From Luteibaculum sp964627445 (GTDB lineage: Bacteria > Bacteroidota > Bacteroidia > Flavobacteriales_D > Luteibaculaceae), in NCBI GenBank assembly GCA_964627445.1, contig CAZVJF010000002.1:383217-447216 (forward strand): a stretch of 64,000 nt of DNA, read 5' to 3'. Shown in pieces: positions 9,616 through 19,000 of this stretch (position 1 is its first letter; every line of letters begins with the position of its first letter). The translations under genes and the position numbers were made by a program. The notes under the pieces were generated by a model that was not told the origin of the DNA, ran no database searches, and saw only the letters and a list, made by a program, of their open reading frames with translations.

Positions 9616-9623
9616 CAAAAGTA
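9616..9623 (-). promoter_or_regulatory. -7 promoter element of the atp operon
   Basis: TACTTTTG on the minus strand matches TAnnTTTG exactly. With initiation about 5 nt downstream it would give a leader of about 25 nt before the atpB ATG at 9587. It lies in the 75-bp spacer after the small membrane protein gene, so atpBEFHAG can be expressed separately from the genes upstream. Confidence 0.6.
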
Positions 9624-9662
9624 GCTAATAAAATGGGAAATAAAACCTCTGGGCTTAAATTG

Positions 9663-10025
9663 TTAGCTCAAAGGTTTCTTTTTAACGGTAAGGATGGAGT
9701 CGAAAATCAAAAAGGCTAAGTAGTTCCACAGTAAGAGCGGCAGTAGCATTTTCTTTTCTTCTTGGAAGCCCAACATGACAATGGCAACCAAAATAAGGGC
9801 CAAAAGGAAAAAGCCGCCTTGGAGGGATAAGAAAACAGAGGGAGCTTTAAAGAGCTCTTTTTGCTTTCCGGTCACCAACTTCCACTTAAGATATACGTAT
9901 CCAAAATAGATGCCACAGCATAGCAATTGCCAAAAAAGAAATTGGGGCTTCAGCGCCCCAATAATTCCTGCATGTGCTACGGTCCAAACACCCGTGAATA
10001 TTCCGAGTTGCTTTATGGCCTTCAT
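9663..10025 (-). CDS. Small four-helix membrane protein upstream of atpB
   Basis: A 120-residue protein with four predicted membrane helices (roughly 5-22, 28-48, 65-85 and 92-112) and a basic C-terminus. Sequence similarity to a known family is not obvious to me. Its place, 1 bp after an AtpZ-like gene and just before atpB, is where AtpI-like assembly factors are usually encoded. A role in F0 assembly or Mg2+ supply is therefore an inference from position only. Confidence 0.7.
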   Translation of the reverse strand: MKAIKQLGIFTGVWTVAHAGIIGALKPQFLFWQLLCCGIYFGYVYLKWKLVTGKQKELFKAPSVFLSLQGGFFLLALILVAIVMLGFQEEKKMLLPLLLWNYLAFLIFDSILTVKKKPLS

Positions 10026-10026
10026 G

Positions 10027-10299
10027 CTAATCTTGTAAATCTCGTATTAAACTGTAGATACCCGCTGCAACACCAATGAGACTGCCCACCATACCCAGCC
10101 ATGGTTTTTCAAATCCCAGCTTTCCATCCAGCCAATGGCCTATGTAGAAAAAAATTAGGATTACCGCTGCCACTTTAAGGGCAGAGCCGGTGTACTTGGC
10201 AAATTTGGCGTTGAGTTGCGCGCGCTCCTGGTCGGCCTTATTTTGCTCTTGCGAGCTTGGGCTCTTGGGATTGCTTGGATCCTTCGGTGTCTTGGCCAT
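10027..10299 (-). CDS. AtpZ/AtpI-family membrane protein
   Basis: A 90-residue protein with a charged, Gln/Lys-rich N-terminal tail (1-35) and two membrane helices: KVAAVILIFFYIGHWLDGKL and a second around MVGSLIGVAAGIYSLI. The pair of helices with YIGHWLDGKLG between them fits the AtpZ/AtpI putative F0 assembly family, and the gene lies upstream of atpB. Its ATG at 10299 sits 62 bp inside the end of the bactofilin gene in another frame. No later ATG would keep both helices, so the overlap seems real. Confidence 0.8.
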   Translation of the reverse strand: MAKTPKDPSNPKSPSSQEQNKADQERAQLNAKFAKYTGSALKVAAVILIFFYIGHWLDGKLGFEKPWLGMVGSLIGVAAGIYSLIRDLQD

Positions 10300-10687
10300 T
10301 TAAGAGCTCTTTAACTTTAGCACCCATGGTACAGGTTCCTGTAAATACGGCTCCGGGTTCAATAGCCAATCTTCTGGAAATAATATCTCCAGTAAGCTTA
10401 CTTGTACTCTTTAGGGTAAGCAGTTCAGTAACCTTAATTTTTCCGTTTAAGGTACCTTCGATGTCTGCATTTCGGCATGTAACTTCACCTTCAATAAATC
10501 CTTGTGGACCTATAACTAAGCGACCTTGTGTAGTAGCTACACCCTTTACAATTCCATCAATACGGATGTTGCTATCCGATTTAATTTCCCCCTCAATAGT
10601 AGTACCTTCTACAATCCTATTTAGCTTCTCGGGATTTCCGCTTTCCGTGATCTTAGCCATTTTTCCTGATTTATTGTTCCCGAACAT
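10238..10687 (-). CDS. Bactofilin-family cytoskeletal protein
   Basis: A 149-residue polymer-forming protein. A short basic N-terminus precedes a right-handed beta-helix with typical turns (EGTTIEGEIKSDSNIRIDG, then GFIEGEVTCRNADIEGTLNG). Bactofilins assemble nucleotide-independent filaments at the inner membrane that guide cell-wall enzymes or position proteins. A periplasmic M23 peptidase is encoded 3 kb away, and bactofilins often work with M23 enzymes, but these two are not in one operon. The C-terminal tail (about residues 125-149) is read from DNA that also encodes the start of the AtpZ-like protein. Confidence 0.92.
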   Translation of the reverse strand: MFGNNKSGKMAKITESGNPEKLNRIVEGTTIEGEIKSDSNIRIDGIVKGVATTQGRLVIGPQGFIEGEVTCRNADIEGTLNGKIKVTELLTLKSTSKLTGDIISRRLAIEPGAVFTGTCTMGAKVKELLNGQDTEGSKQSQEPKLARAK

Positions 10688-10704
10688 CTGAACAAATTTG
10701 ATTG

Positions 10705-10729
10705 CAAAGGTAGTTATTCTGGGAATAAC
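10705..10729 (-). promoter_or_regulatory. Bactofilin promoter with adjacent palindrome
   Basis: TACCTTTG on the minus strand (10705-10712) matches the -7 consensus and lies 18 bp before the ATG at 10687. Directly upstream, 10713-10729 is a perfect inverted repeat (GTTATTC, 3-nt spacer, GAATAAC) over the -20 to -35 region. This could be an operator. It has too few G/C pairs to be a convincing terminator for sprE. Confidence 0.45.
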
Positions 10730-10740
10730 AGAAAGATTTT

Positions 10741-13383
10741 TTACTCGATGTAGTTTTTATCGAAGAATTGCTTGTACGCTTCGACATCTTTATTCAAAAA
10801 CAAGGTTTTGAAGTTATTCTTCGAAATAGGGAACATGTCCAGCTCATTTCGGGCAATAACACGCAGCTCTGTGTTGTCATTAATAAAAGCCGAATGGTAT
10901 ACCAATGCATCGTCTTTATCGCTTAGGCCTTTTACAATAAGGATGGGAAGCTCGTTAGACAAAAAGGTGAGGCTAATATTTAGAGTCTTATTGGCGAAGA
11001 ACCTTCCGTTAAAATTGGACACCTCTACCTTGGCCCGGTTGGTGTTCATAGATCCTTTGGGTATGCAAACCATGTAAAAGTGTTGGGTACTGGGTTCAAA
11101 AATAAAAGGACTTTCGCCTTCGCTTTCTGCAGCGTTAGCTGTAGCGGGTTCGCCTGTAGCTTCATCGGTTTTACTGCTATCGGCAGTAGCTTGGTTTTGC
11201 GATGCCAATGCCTTACGCAAAAGATCTAGCATGCGTTTTGCCTCCTTGCCTTCCTCGGTGCTTGGATATTGCTGCGCCACAAAGGCTAGCTTTTTCTCGA
11301 AAGCTGCAATGTCCTTTAATTCGCCATATGCTCGCGCTTGTAGAAAGTAGAACTTGGGGGTTACGGTTGATCGACTGTATTTTTCAATACCCTCAGACGC
11401 CAGTGCTATGGATCTGTCCAGGCTGTCGATTTGGTAGGCCAAGTACGCTTTCTGATATTGACGCAGTGCATCTTTGTCGTTCTCGTTTTGCTTTTTTAAT
11501 CCTTCCGGATTTTTAATCAACTGGGCAAACTCACTTTCTGGATACTCGTACAGGATCAGGTCTTTGTAGTAGAAGCTACTACTCTTGCTGTCAAAAGAGA
11601 AAAACTCGGTTTCCTTCTGGTTTTCTTTTAGCAGATACAGACGGTATAGTTGGTAGTAGGATGGAAGGCGGTAGGTGGTGGTATCGTAACGCGCTAGCAG
11701 GTTCTCAAAAGCCTCAATGGCATTGTCGTAATCCTGAAAATTTTCTTTGTACACCAGTCCACTTTGATACAGGGCGTATTTCGTTTCTTGCGTGAGCTTA
11801 TTTTTTTCTTGAGTGGTTTGCGGGATGGGCTCGCGCAATTCGGCTGCCGATGGTAACCCGGCCAATTCTCCTCCTGATGCTGAAGTTTCTTCCGTTTCCC
11901 CCTCTTCGCCTTCAAAAGCAAAAGCTCCTTTTTGACTTCTGCGCCAGTTGTCTTGCAAGGGTCTATCGCCCCAGCGATCTTTAAATTCTTTAAACCCTTG
12001 TTGCTTTGCTTTGCTGTTGTAGAAATACCATGACCCATTGCTTCCACCCGAACCTTTGGCATTTTTAAGCGCTTGCTGGGCCTTGAGTTCTTGTTGGCGC
12101 TGCTCGCGCAAAATACGCTCGCGCTCCTGCTGGATGATCTCATTGATGCGATCGTCCAATTCCAGCGGATCCATATTGGCTAGAACCAACAGGCTATCGT
12201 TTAGGTCTATTTTATTGAGGTGAACCACCAGCTCTTTTAGGTTTTTGGCCTTGCTTTTTATTTCATCGTATTCTGGATGCGAATTGGGTAGCACAGCCAC
12301 CGAACTGTCGTAATAGGTAGAGGCGGGTTGGTAGCGTTTTTCTCCAAAGTAATAGCGAGCAAGGCGGTAAAAGGATTTTCCTTTTTGTCGGTTGTTATTA
12401 ATACTCGCATCAATCGATTGCTTTAGATAATCTACTGCTTCCTCGTACTCTCTTTCGGTAAAGGAGATTTCTGCAAGGGCGTAATAGATCTGGTCGTGGT
12501 ACTCGATGTTTTTATCGTCTTTGAGCAGCTTTTGCAAGTCTTTTTTCACGCTAAAAGAATTCGCTGATCCTTTTACCGCGGTTGCCTGGCTTATACCGGC
12601 ATTAAAGGCAAGGTCGTAGTCGGGGCTTTTTTTGGCCACATAGCGGTAGGCGGCTATGGCTTCGTTAGAGTTGTCTAAGCGCTGGTGCAGCTGGGCCATA
12701 ATAAAGTAGAGGCGTACTTTATTTTTTCGTTTGCGCTCTAAGCTTATGGCTTGTTGAATATGATCTATGGCTTCTAAGTAATTGCCGCGTGCAATGTGGT
12801 AATCGGCATTTACCTTTTGCCGAAACAGGCTGGGTTTGCGCTTTAATTCTTTGAGTTTGTTGAGTGCAGGTAGGACAACCGAAGCTTCGTTGAGTTCATC
12901 GTTTCGCAGGTGTGAGCGCACCAACCAACCCAAGGCGTAAGGCTGCGCATCCTCATCCTTATATTTCTTACTGATGTAGCTAAAAGTGCTAATGGCTTCT
13001 TTGAACTCGCGTTTGTAGTGGTGCGCAATACCTTTAGCCAGGTAGTTATTGTCAATCCAGCGGCAATACTCCTTGCCTCCGATTTCCATACTGTGCCGGG
13101 TAATTACTTTCTCGGTTTTCTCTATGGCCCGATTCATCTCTGGAAAAAGAGCGGTAGACTGCTCTTGGTCCGGAAAAGGGAAAATGGGCAATATGTCATC
13201 GTAGTTTTCCTCGCGGCTTTCTTTAAAGTTGCGCAGCCCTTCTTTAATACTCTCTTTGGCATTAAAAAAACCGTTGTATCGCGCTGTGGTATTATGGTAG
13301 GCACGATTTAAAAACCCCTTGTTTTTGGTAGAACAAGAGGCTGCGAGTATAAGGAGGAAGAAAAAGTAGTGGTGGCGCTTCAC
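10741..13383 (-). CDS. sprE: SprE/PorW-like TPR lipoprotein of the type IX secretion system
   Basis: An outer-membrane lipoprotein of about 880 residues. From the GTG at 13383 the leader is KRHHYFFFLLILAASC with the lipidated cysteine at 17; the longer ATG version (13422) would begin upstream of a plausible -7 element and have an awkwardly long n-region. After the Cys come RAYHNTTARYNGFFNAKES, a segment typical of SprE/PorW, and then a long array of TPR-like helical repeats. An acidic linker lies near 460-520 and a C-terminal domain of about 100 residues closes the protein. SprE is required for gliding and T9SS function in Flavobacterium, and PorW links the secretion complex in Porphyromonas. 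Divergent from the M23 peptidase gene. Confidence 0.85.
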   Translation of the reverse strand: MKRHHYFFFLLILAASCSTKNKGFLNRAYHNTTARYNGFFNAKESIKEGLRNFKESREENYDDILPIFPFPDQEQSTALFPEMNRAIEKTEKVITRHSMEIGGKEYCRWIDNNYLAKGIAHHYKREFKEAISTFSYISKKYKDEDAQPYALGWLVRSHLRNDELNEASVVLPALNKLKELKRKPSLFRQKVNADYHIARGNYLEAIDHIQQAISLERKRKNKVRLYFIMAQLHQRLDNSNEAIAAYRYVAKKSPDYDLAFNAGISQATAVKGSANSFSVKKDLQKLLKDDKNIEYHDQIYYALAEISFTEREYEEAVDYLKQSIDASINNNRQKGKSFYRLARYYFGEKRYQPASTYYDSSVAVLPNSHPEYDEIKSKAKNLKELVVHLNKIDLNDSLLVLANMDPLELDDRINEIIQQERERILREQRQQELKAQQALKNAKGSGGSNGSWYFYNSKAKQQGFKEFKDRWGDRPLQDNWRRSQKGAFAFEGEEGETEETSASGGELAGLPSAAELREPIPQTTQEKNKLTQETKYALYQSGLVYKENFQDYDNAIEAFENLLARYDTTTYRLPSYYQLYRLYLLKENQKETEFFSFDSKSSSFYYKDLILYEYPESEFAQLIKNPEGLKKQNENDKDALRQYQKAYLAYQIDSLDRSIALASEGIEKYSRSTVTPKFYFLQARAYGELKDIAAFEKKLAFVAQQYPSTEEGKEAKRMLDLLRKALASQNQATADSSKTDEATGEPATANAAESEGESPFIFEPSTQHFYMVCIPKGSMNTNRAKVEVSNFNGRFFANKTLNISLTFLSNELPILIVKGLSDKDDALVYHSAFINDNTELRVIARNELDMFPISKNNFKTLFLNKDVEAYKQFFDKNYIE

Positions 13384-13411
13384 CCAGATGCGATTTTGCA
13401 AGTACAACTCG

Positions 13412-13490
13412 CAAATATTCAAATTATTTTACCAGACCCTAAAACTTATGGCCTCTGAAATGAGGAACACTTTAAAAAATGCAATATTTG
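13412..13490. promoter_or_regulatory. Divergent promoter region between sprE and the M23 peptidase gene
   Basis: AATATTTG occurs on the minus strand (13419-13412) towards sprE and again on the plus strand (13483-13490) towards the peptidase gene at 13507. Each matches TAnnTTTG at all but the first base, and each is followed by CG. The arrangement supports the GTG start of sprE, because the alternative ATG lies upstream of the element. Confidence 0.35.
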
Positions 13491-13506
13491 CGTCACGCAA
13501 TCACCT

Positions 13507-14379
13507 ATGGCCAAGAAGGAAGACAAAAGCAAAAAGAAGCTCATTAAAAAACTGCGGAACCGCTACCGCTTGTCTATTGTAAACGATGCTACGTTTGAAG
13601 AGCGTCTTTCGTTTCGCTTAACCCCCATGAATGTGTTGGTGGCTTTTGTAAGTAGCTTTTTGTTTTTAGGGTTTGGATTTATTGCGGTGGTGGTGTTTAC
13701 CCCGCTGCGCGAATTTATTCCAGGCTACACCGATACCCAAGTACGGGAAGAAGCGCTACAAAATGCGCTGGTAGTAGACTCGCTGCACCGAGAATTAGAT
13801 ATTAAGAGCCGTTATGTGGTCAACCTAATGCAAATTCTGAAGGGGAATCCCAATATGGATACCCTAAATACTTCCAAGAAAGAAGGGGAAGAGTTTACCA
13901 ACTTGGACTTTAAGAATTCAGAACAAGACTCTCTGTTTCGGTTGGATTACGAGACCAGCGACCAGTATAGCCTAAACGTATTGGCCAGCAAAGGTGCGGC
14001 CTCGGCCACCCCATATTTTTTTCCACCCGTTAAAGGAATTATCACAGGCGATTACGAGCCCGACAAGCGCCATTATGCGGTAGATATTGTGGCTAAAGAG
14101 AATGAAATGGTAAAAGCCGTGTTGGATGGAACGGTGGTCTCGGCTTCCTGGACGAGCGATGGCGGCCACGTACTTTCTGTGCAGCACAAAGACAACTACA
14201 TTTCTGTATACAAGCACAACTCCGTTTTACTGAAAAAGGCGGGCGATAAGGTAAAGGCGGGAGAACCCGTTGCTATCATTGGCAACTCTGGCGAGCTCAC
14301 CACGGGCCCACATTTACATTTTGAGTTGTGGCGCGAAGGCGTGCCCTTAAATCCAAACGATTACATTATTTTCAATTAG
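13507..14379 (+). CDS. M23-family (LytM) peptidoglycan endopeptidase, membrane anchored
   Basis: A 290-residue protein. A Lys-rich cytoplasmic start (1-20) leads to one membrane helix (about 42-65), a linker, and a C-terminal M23 domain from about residue 185. The zinc/catalytic residues are visible: HYAVD (His and Asp), YKHNS, and GPHLHFELW. The fold should cut peptide cross-links of peptidoglycan in the periplasm. Since the full catalytic set is present, it is probably an active hydrolase and not an EnvC-like activator. The next gene starts at the base after its stop, so the two are cotranscribed. Confidence 0.9.
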   Translation: MAKKEDKSKKKLIKKLRNRYRLSIVNDATFEERLSFRLTPMNVLVAFVSSFLFLGFGFIAVVVFTPLREFIPGYTDTQVREEALQNALVVDSLHRELDIKSRYVVNLMQILKGNPNMDTLNTSKKEGEEFTNLDFKNSEQDSLFRLDYETSDQYSLNVLASKGAASATPYFFPPVKGIITGDYEPDKRHYAVDIVAKENEMVKAVLDGTVVSASWTSDGGHVLSVQHKDNYISVYKHNSVLLKKAGDKVKAGEPVAIIGNSGELTTGPHLHFELWREGVPLNPNDYIIFN

Positions 14380-15912
14380 ATGGGAATAAAATCGTGGCTA
14401 TCTAAAATATATGCAGACCGCGTTGCTCGAAAAACCTATCGCGATGCGGCAAATGCTGTGGCCAACCAAGAGCGTATTCTCCATTATTTAGTTGAAGAAG
14501 CTACAGGCACCCAGTTTGGTATAGACCATCATTTCCAAAAAATACGTAGCAGGGAGAAATTTTGCACGAACATTCCGGTACGAGATTATGAAGCGCTAAA
14601 ACCCTATGTAGAGAAAGTAGTAGCAGGAGAAACGGATGTATTGTGGCCAGGCAAACCGATATACCTGAGTAAAACCTCCGGTACAACCAGTGGGGCCAAG
14701 TATATCCCCATTACCAAAGAGAGTATGCCCGAGCACATTAAGGCGGCTCGCAATGCCCTGCTGATGTACATTCACCACTCGCGTAACACCGGTTTTGTTA
14801 ACGGAAAAATGATCTTCTTGCAGGGAAGTCCGGTGTTGGACATGTCAAAGCAAATTCCTACCGGAAGGCTTAGTGGTATTGTAGCCCACCATGTGCCGAA
14901 ATACTTGCAACGCAATCGCATGCCCACTTATGAAACCAATTGCATAGAAGATTGGGAAACCAAGGTGGAAACCATAGCGGACGAGACCATCAAAGAAAAA
15001 ATGACCCTAATAAGTGGTATACCCGCTTGGGTTCAGATGTATTTTGAGAAGCTGCTACAGAAAACCGGGAAAAACACAGTATCCGAAGTGTTTCCTCATT
15101 TTTCTTTAATGGTGTATGGAGGGGTGAATTTCCAGCCTTATGCTAAAAAATTTAGACAGCTTATTGGTAAGGATATTGATTCGGTAGAGCTATTTCCAGC
15201 CTCGGAGGGTTTTATCGCGTATCAAGATAGGCAAGATGATAACGGCATGTTGCTGAACACCAATGCAGGCATGTATTTTGAGTTTGTGCCGCAAGAAGGT
15301 TGGAATGAGGAACACCCAAAGACACTGAGTCTTGACGAGGTTTCGTTGAATACGAACTACGCCTTACTGATCAGCAGCAATGCTGGATTGTGGCGCTACA
15401 ACATTGGCGATTTGGTGCGCTTTACTTCACTAAACCCTCCGCGAGTACGGGTAAGTGGTCGCACCAAGCATTTTACCTCTGCTTTTGGTGAGCATGTAAT
15501 AGCCGAGGAAATAGAGCAAGCACTTACGGAAACCTTGAGAGAGGTACCAGCGGTGGTGAATGAATTTACCTTGGCACCCCAAACGGAACCCCAGGAGGGC
15601 TTACCCCATCACGAGTGGTTTATAGAATTTGAGCAACAGCCAACAGATTGGGACGCATTTATTCTTTGTTTGGATAACAAGCTACAGGAGAAAAATCCGT
15701 ACTACCGAGATTTGATCGAAGGCAAGGTGTTAAAACCGTTAACGATACAAATTATCCAGACGAATGGATTTAACCGTTTTATGGAGGCCAACGGGAAACT
15801 GGGGGGACAGAACAAGGTACCGCGCTTAAGCAACACCAGAGACATTGCCAGTCAGCTAATGCGTTGGTCGGAAAAAAGTGTCAGTTTATCCAAAAAAAAC
15901 GATAGCCGCTAG
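14380..15912 (+). CDS. GH3-family acyl-adenylating ligase
   Basis: A 510-residue member of the GH3 branch of the adenylate-forming superfamily, of normal length. The ATP-binding signature YLSKTSGTTSGAKYIP is near residue 105, ELFPASEG near 270 and a YNIGDLVRF motif near 345, followed by the mobile C-terminal domain. Plant GH3 proteins join amino acids to jasmonate or auxin; bacterial homologues are frequent in Bacteroidota, with unknown substrates. The start codon directly abuts the M23 peptidase stop. No substrate can be inferred from the context. Confidence 0.88.
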   Translation: MGIKSWLSKIYADRVARKTYRDAANAVANQERILHYLVEEATGTQFGIDHHFQKIRSREKFCTNIPVRDYEALKPYVEKVVAGETDVLWPGKPIYLSKTSGTTSGAKYIPITKESMPEHIKAARNALLMYIHHSRNTGFVNGKMIFLQGSPVLDMSKQIPTGRLSGIVAHHVPKYLQRNRMPTYETNCIEDWETKVETIADETIKEKMTLISGIPAWVQMYFEKLLQKTGKNTVSEVFPHFSLMVYGGVNFQPYAKKFRQLIGKDIDSVELFPASEGFIAYQDRQDDNGMLLNTNAGMYFEFVPQEGWNEEHPKTLSLDEVSLNTNYALLISSNAGLWRYNIGDLVRFTSLNPPRVRVSGRTKHFTSAFGEHVIAEEIEQALTETLREVPAVVNEFTLAPQTEPQEGLPHHEWFIEFEQQPTDWDAFILCLDNKLQEKNPYYRDLIEGKVLKPLTIQIIQTNGFNRFMEANGKLGGQNKVPRLSNTRDIASQLMRWSEKSVSLSKKNDSR

Positions 15913-16007
15913 AAAATTAAAATAGGTTTGGAATCAGTAACATTGGCTTGAAGTTGTTTTCTTTGTGAACATTAAAATTTTCGATGAAACTGAAAGTTTT
16001 AATTTTT

Positions 16008-16015
16008 TAGGTTTG
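16008..16015 (+). promoter_or_regulatory. -7 promoter element of the adhesin-sprF-porE operon
   Basis: TAGGTTTG matches TAnnTTTG and is 37 bp before the ATG at 16053. The 140-bp spacer after the GH3 gene has no other strong candidate. Confidence 0.55.
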
Positions 16016-16052
16016 CAACACAATGTTAAGGCCGGTATAAATAACTTGAAAT

Positions 16053-19000
16053 ATGCTTAAGCGACTTACTTATTTCTGCTTAACCCTCTTATTGTCTATT
16101 CCGCAGCTTGCGGTAAAGGCGCAAGACATCTTTGCAGATTCTACTACAAACTCAACAGCAGGCCTGTGTTTGGCTTGTGCGGTAACCGACCCGGAGAATG
16201 CAGTAGACGGAGATGCCAGTACTTTTTCTTCCATAGACGTTTCTCTGAGCTTGCTGGGTGGTACGGCCGAGCAAACCCTTATTTTTCCCGTGGTGGGAGA
16301 ACCTGGAGATACCCTGGAATTATTGCTGAATACCAATGCTAATTTTGGAGCAGACGTAAGCTTGTTAGGAAGCATTTTGGTGGAGACCTTGTTAGCAGAT
16401 GATCCCAACGGAGACCAGCAAAGTGTAGCGAATAGCTCGCTTAACTTGCTAAGCAACAATCAGTTTATCCTGCGTATGAACCCTCAAGATGCGTACGATA
16501 GAATTCGCGTTACCGTTGAAGGCGGTTTAGCCGGAGTGGCTAAATCAGCGGGAATTGCTTACGGAAAAATTATAAATCGTGCCGACCGTGGTTTTGTCGC
16601 TTGTACATTAGGAGATGCTGCTTCATCCGTGGCAGACTGCCCAACGATGCAGTGTGAGGTGTCAAATGAAGACGCTGTTATAACTCCCAATGAAAACGAT
16701 TTTGCCCGTCTCCAAATTTCCGCTGGGATAGCGGGTGCTCGCGTTGGGGTTGGGGCTATTTTTAATACCCCAGCTTGTCAGAACGACAGCGTAGAGATTC
16801 TGGTAGAGCGACCCGGAACACTAATTGATTTAAGCTTTGCAGAAACGGTTACTTTCTTGGCATTCTTAGATGGTGCGCAGGTGTTCTCAGAAGAGCTTCA
16901 AACCTCAAACCTAGGTTTAGTTGGGACTGGAGAGGTTTATCGCTATAACCTTACGCCCAACACAGAATTCGATTCTATAGCGGTGGAATTAGAGTCTCCT
17001 GCTTTAGGGGTTAACTCTACGCTACGCGTTTACAACTTTTGCCTTCGTAGAACTTTGCCGCCAGCACCCGATCCAGGTGTAGGTCCCGTTACAACGGCGT
17101 GTTTCCAAGATTCGGTTTGTGCCAACTTTACGGTAGATCCAGGTTTCGATATCAATGTATATACTGATAGAGACCGAAACAACCTGGTGTATTCCGGTCC
17201 CAATCCGTTTTGTACTGGAGCACTTACGCAGGATACCATTTTTTACGTGGAGCAATCCAACCCGAATTCAGGATGTGTTAGTTCGCAGCTAGATTCGTTG
17301 ATTATTGGGGTGTTCCCACAAATTGAGCCCGCGGTTCCTCAAGACCTCAAAAATTGCTTCAATACTTCGGCTCGCATAGCGCCACAGCCAGCAGGTTCCA
17401 CCTTTAATTTCTACTTAGATGCCGCAGGCGATAGTCTGTTGTTTACAGGAGGAGCTTTTATCACGGGTCCTATCACTAGCGACACTACATTTTTTGTAAG
17501 CAATACCGTAGGTGGAGGGCAGTGCGTTGAAGATACCACCCACGCAATCCGCGTACTCCTTTCTGATGAGCCCGTTGAGGCCGATGTTATTGATACCATA
17601 GGCGTTTGCATAGACCCTGTGACCATGCAGCCTGTAGATCCTTTCATCACCGTAAGGGTAGAAAGTGAGTTCCCATCAGGATTGGGTACTATATACCGTG
17701 TGTACGATAACGATCAAAACCTGATCAACGTAGCAGGAAGCCCTGCAGAGTTCACCTTCGGAGATTCTGTGCGCATACCGGTAGGCCAATTTGCGGTAAA
17801 TGGTGAAGGTTTTGTAGATAGCATTTTTGTAGATGCGGTTTCCGGAGACTGTTTTGAGTCTGGTAACAAGCAGCGAATTGTGCTCCAAGGCGTTATACCA
17901 ACAGACGAAGCACCGGTAGTGTCGGATGCGTTTGTATGCGATAACGATAGCGCAACACTTACTGTAGAAAACCCAGATCCACAGTTGTACTACTACTGGT
18001 ATGATAAGGCTACGGGTGGCAATGTGCAGTTTACGGGTGTTAGTGTAACCGTGCCTGCTGGCAATCAGCGTGATACCTTATTCGTAGAAGGTAGTTACGG
18101 TATCCCTGGTTCGTCTTGTACGGCCCCATTCCGCGATACGGTGGTAATTACACCACTCACTGCGGTAGGTTCACCACTATCCAACCTAAATGTAACTACC
18201 TGTGCCGACAGTACAGCAACCTTCGATCTCACCATGTTAGGTTTGGGCGATGGCGACATTAGCTGGTACAACCAACCCCAAGGTGGTTTCCCCGTATTTG
18301 TTGGCGACAGCTTTGTTACCGACTTTAATAGTGCAAGAGACACATTCTACGTAGAATTGGCGGACGTTCAGTGTGCAACACGCTTTTTAGCAACCGTAGA
18401 TACCACTACTCCTCCTAGTGTAAATGTGATGGATGCACTTAAATATGCTTGCGATGACGATAAGGTTATGTTAACCGCTTCTAGTAGTGATGCCAACGCG
18501 CAATTTGTATGGAGCGATAATCCAGTGTTTGGCGCAGGTACCGTGCTTAGCGAGGACAACCCATTTGATTATCAAACCTCCTTTGCAAATGCTACGGATA
18601 TCGAGAATGTATATGTGCATGCTATTGTGGATCAGTGTAGAGGAACCAGTAAATTCCAGGTTCGTGTAGAAAACGTAAGCTCGCGTCAACAGCCTGTTGT
18701 AAGCCCTGCCGATACAGCAGTGTGTGACGGACAGTCGGTTACCTTCTCCGTACAACCCCAATTAAACCAAGGGCAGGTTAGCTACACTTGGTGGGATGCG
18801 CCTAACGGTGGGAACCAAATTGGTTCGGGGGTTAATTACTCACCAGGAACCTTGAATAGCTCGAATGCTTACTACGCGCAAATTGAGTTTAAGGACAACA
18901 ACGTTTGCCAACCTCGTTTGCGTACGGAAGCTACCGTGGACGTTTTACCACGATTGTCAACGCCAGTTTTAGATCGCGATTGCGATTCTGATCTCAATGA

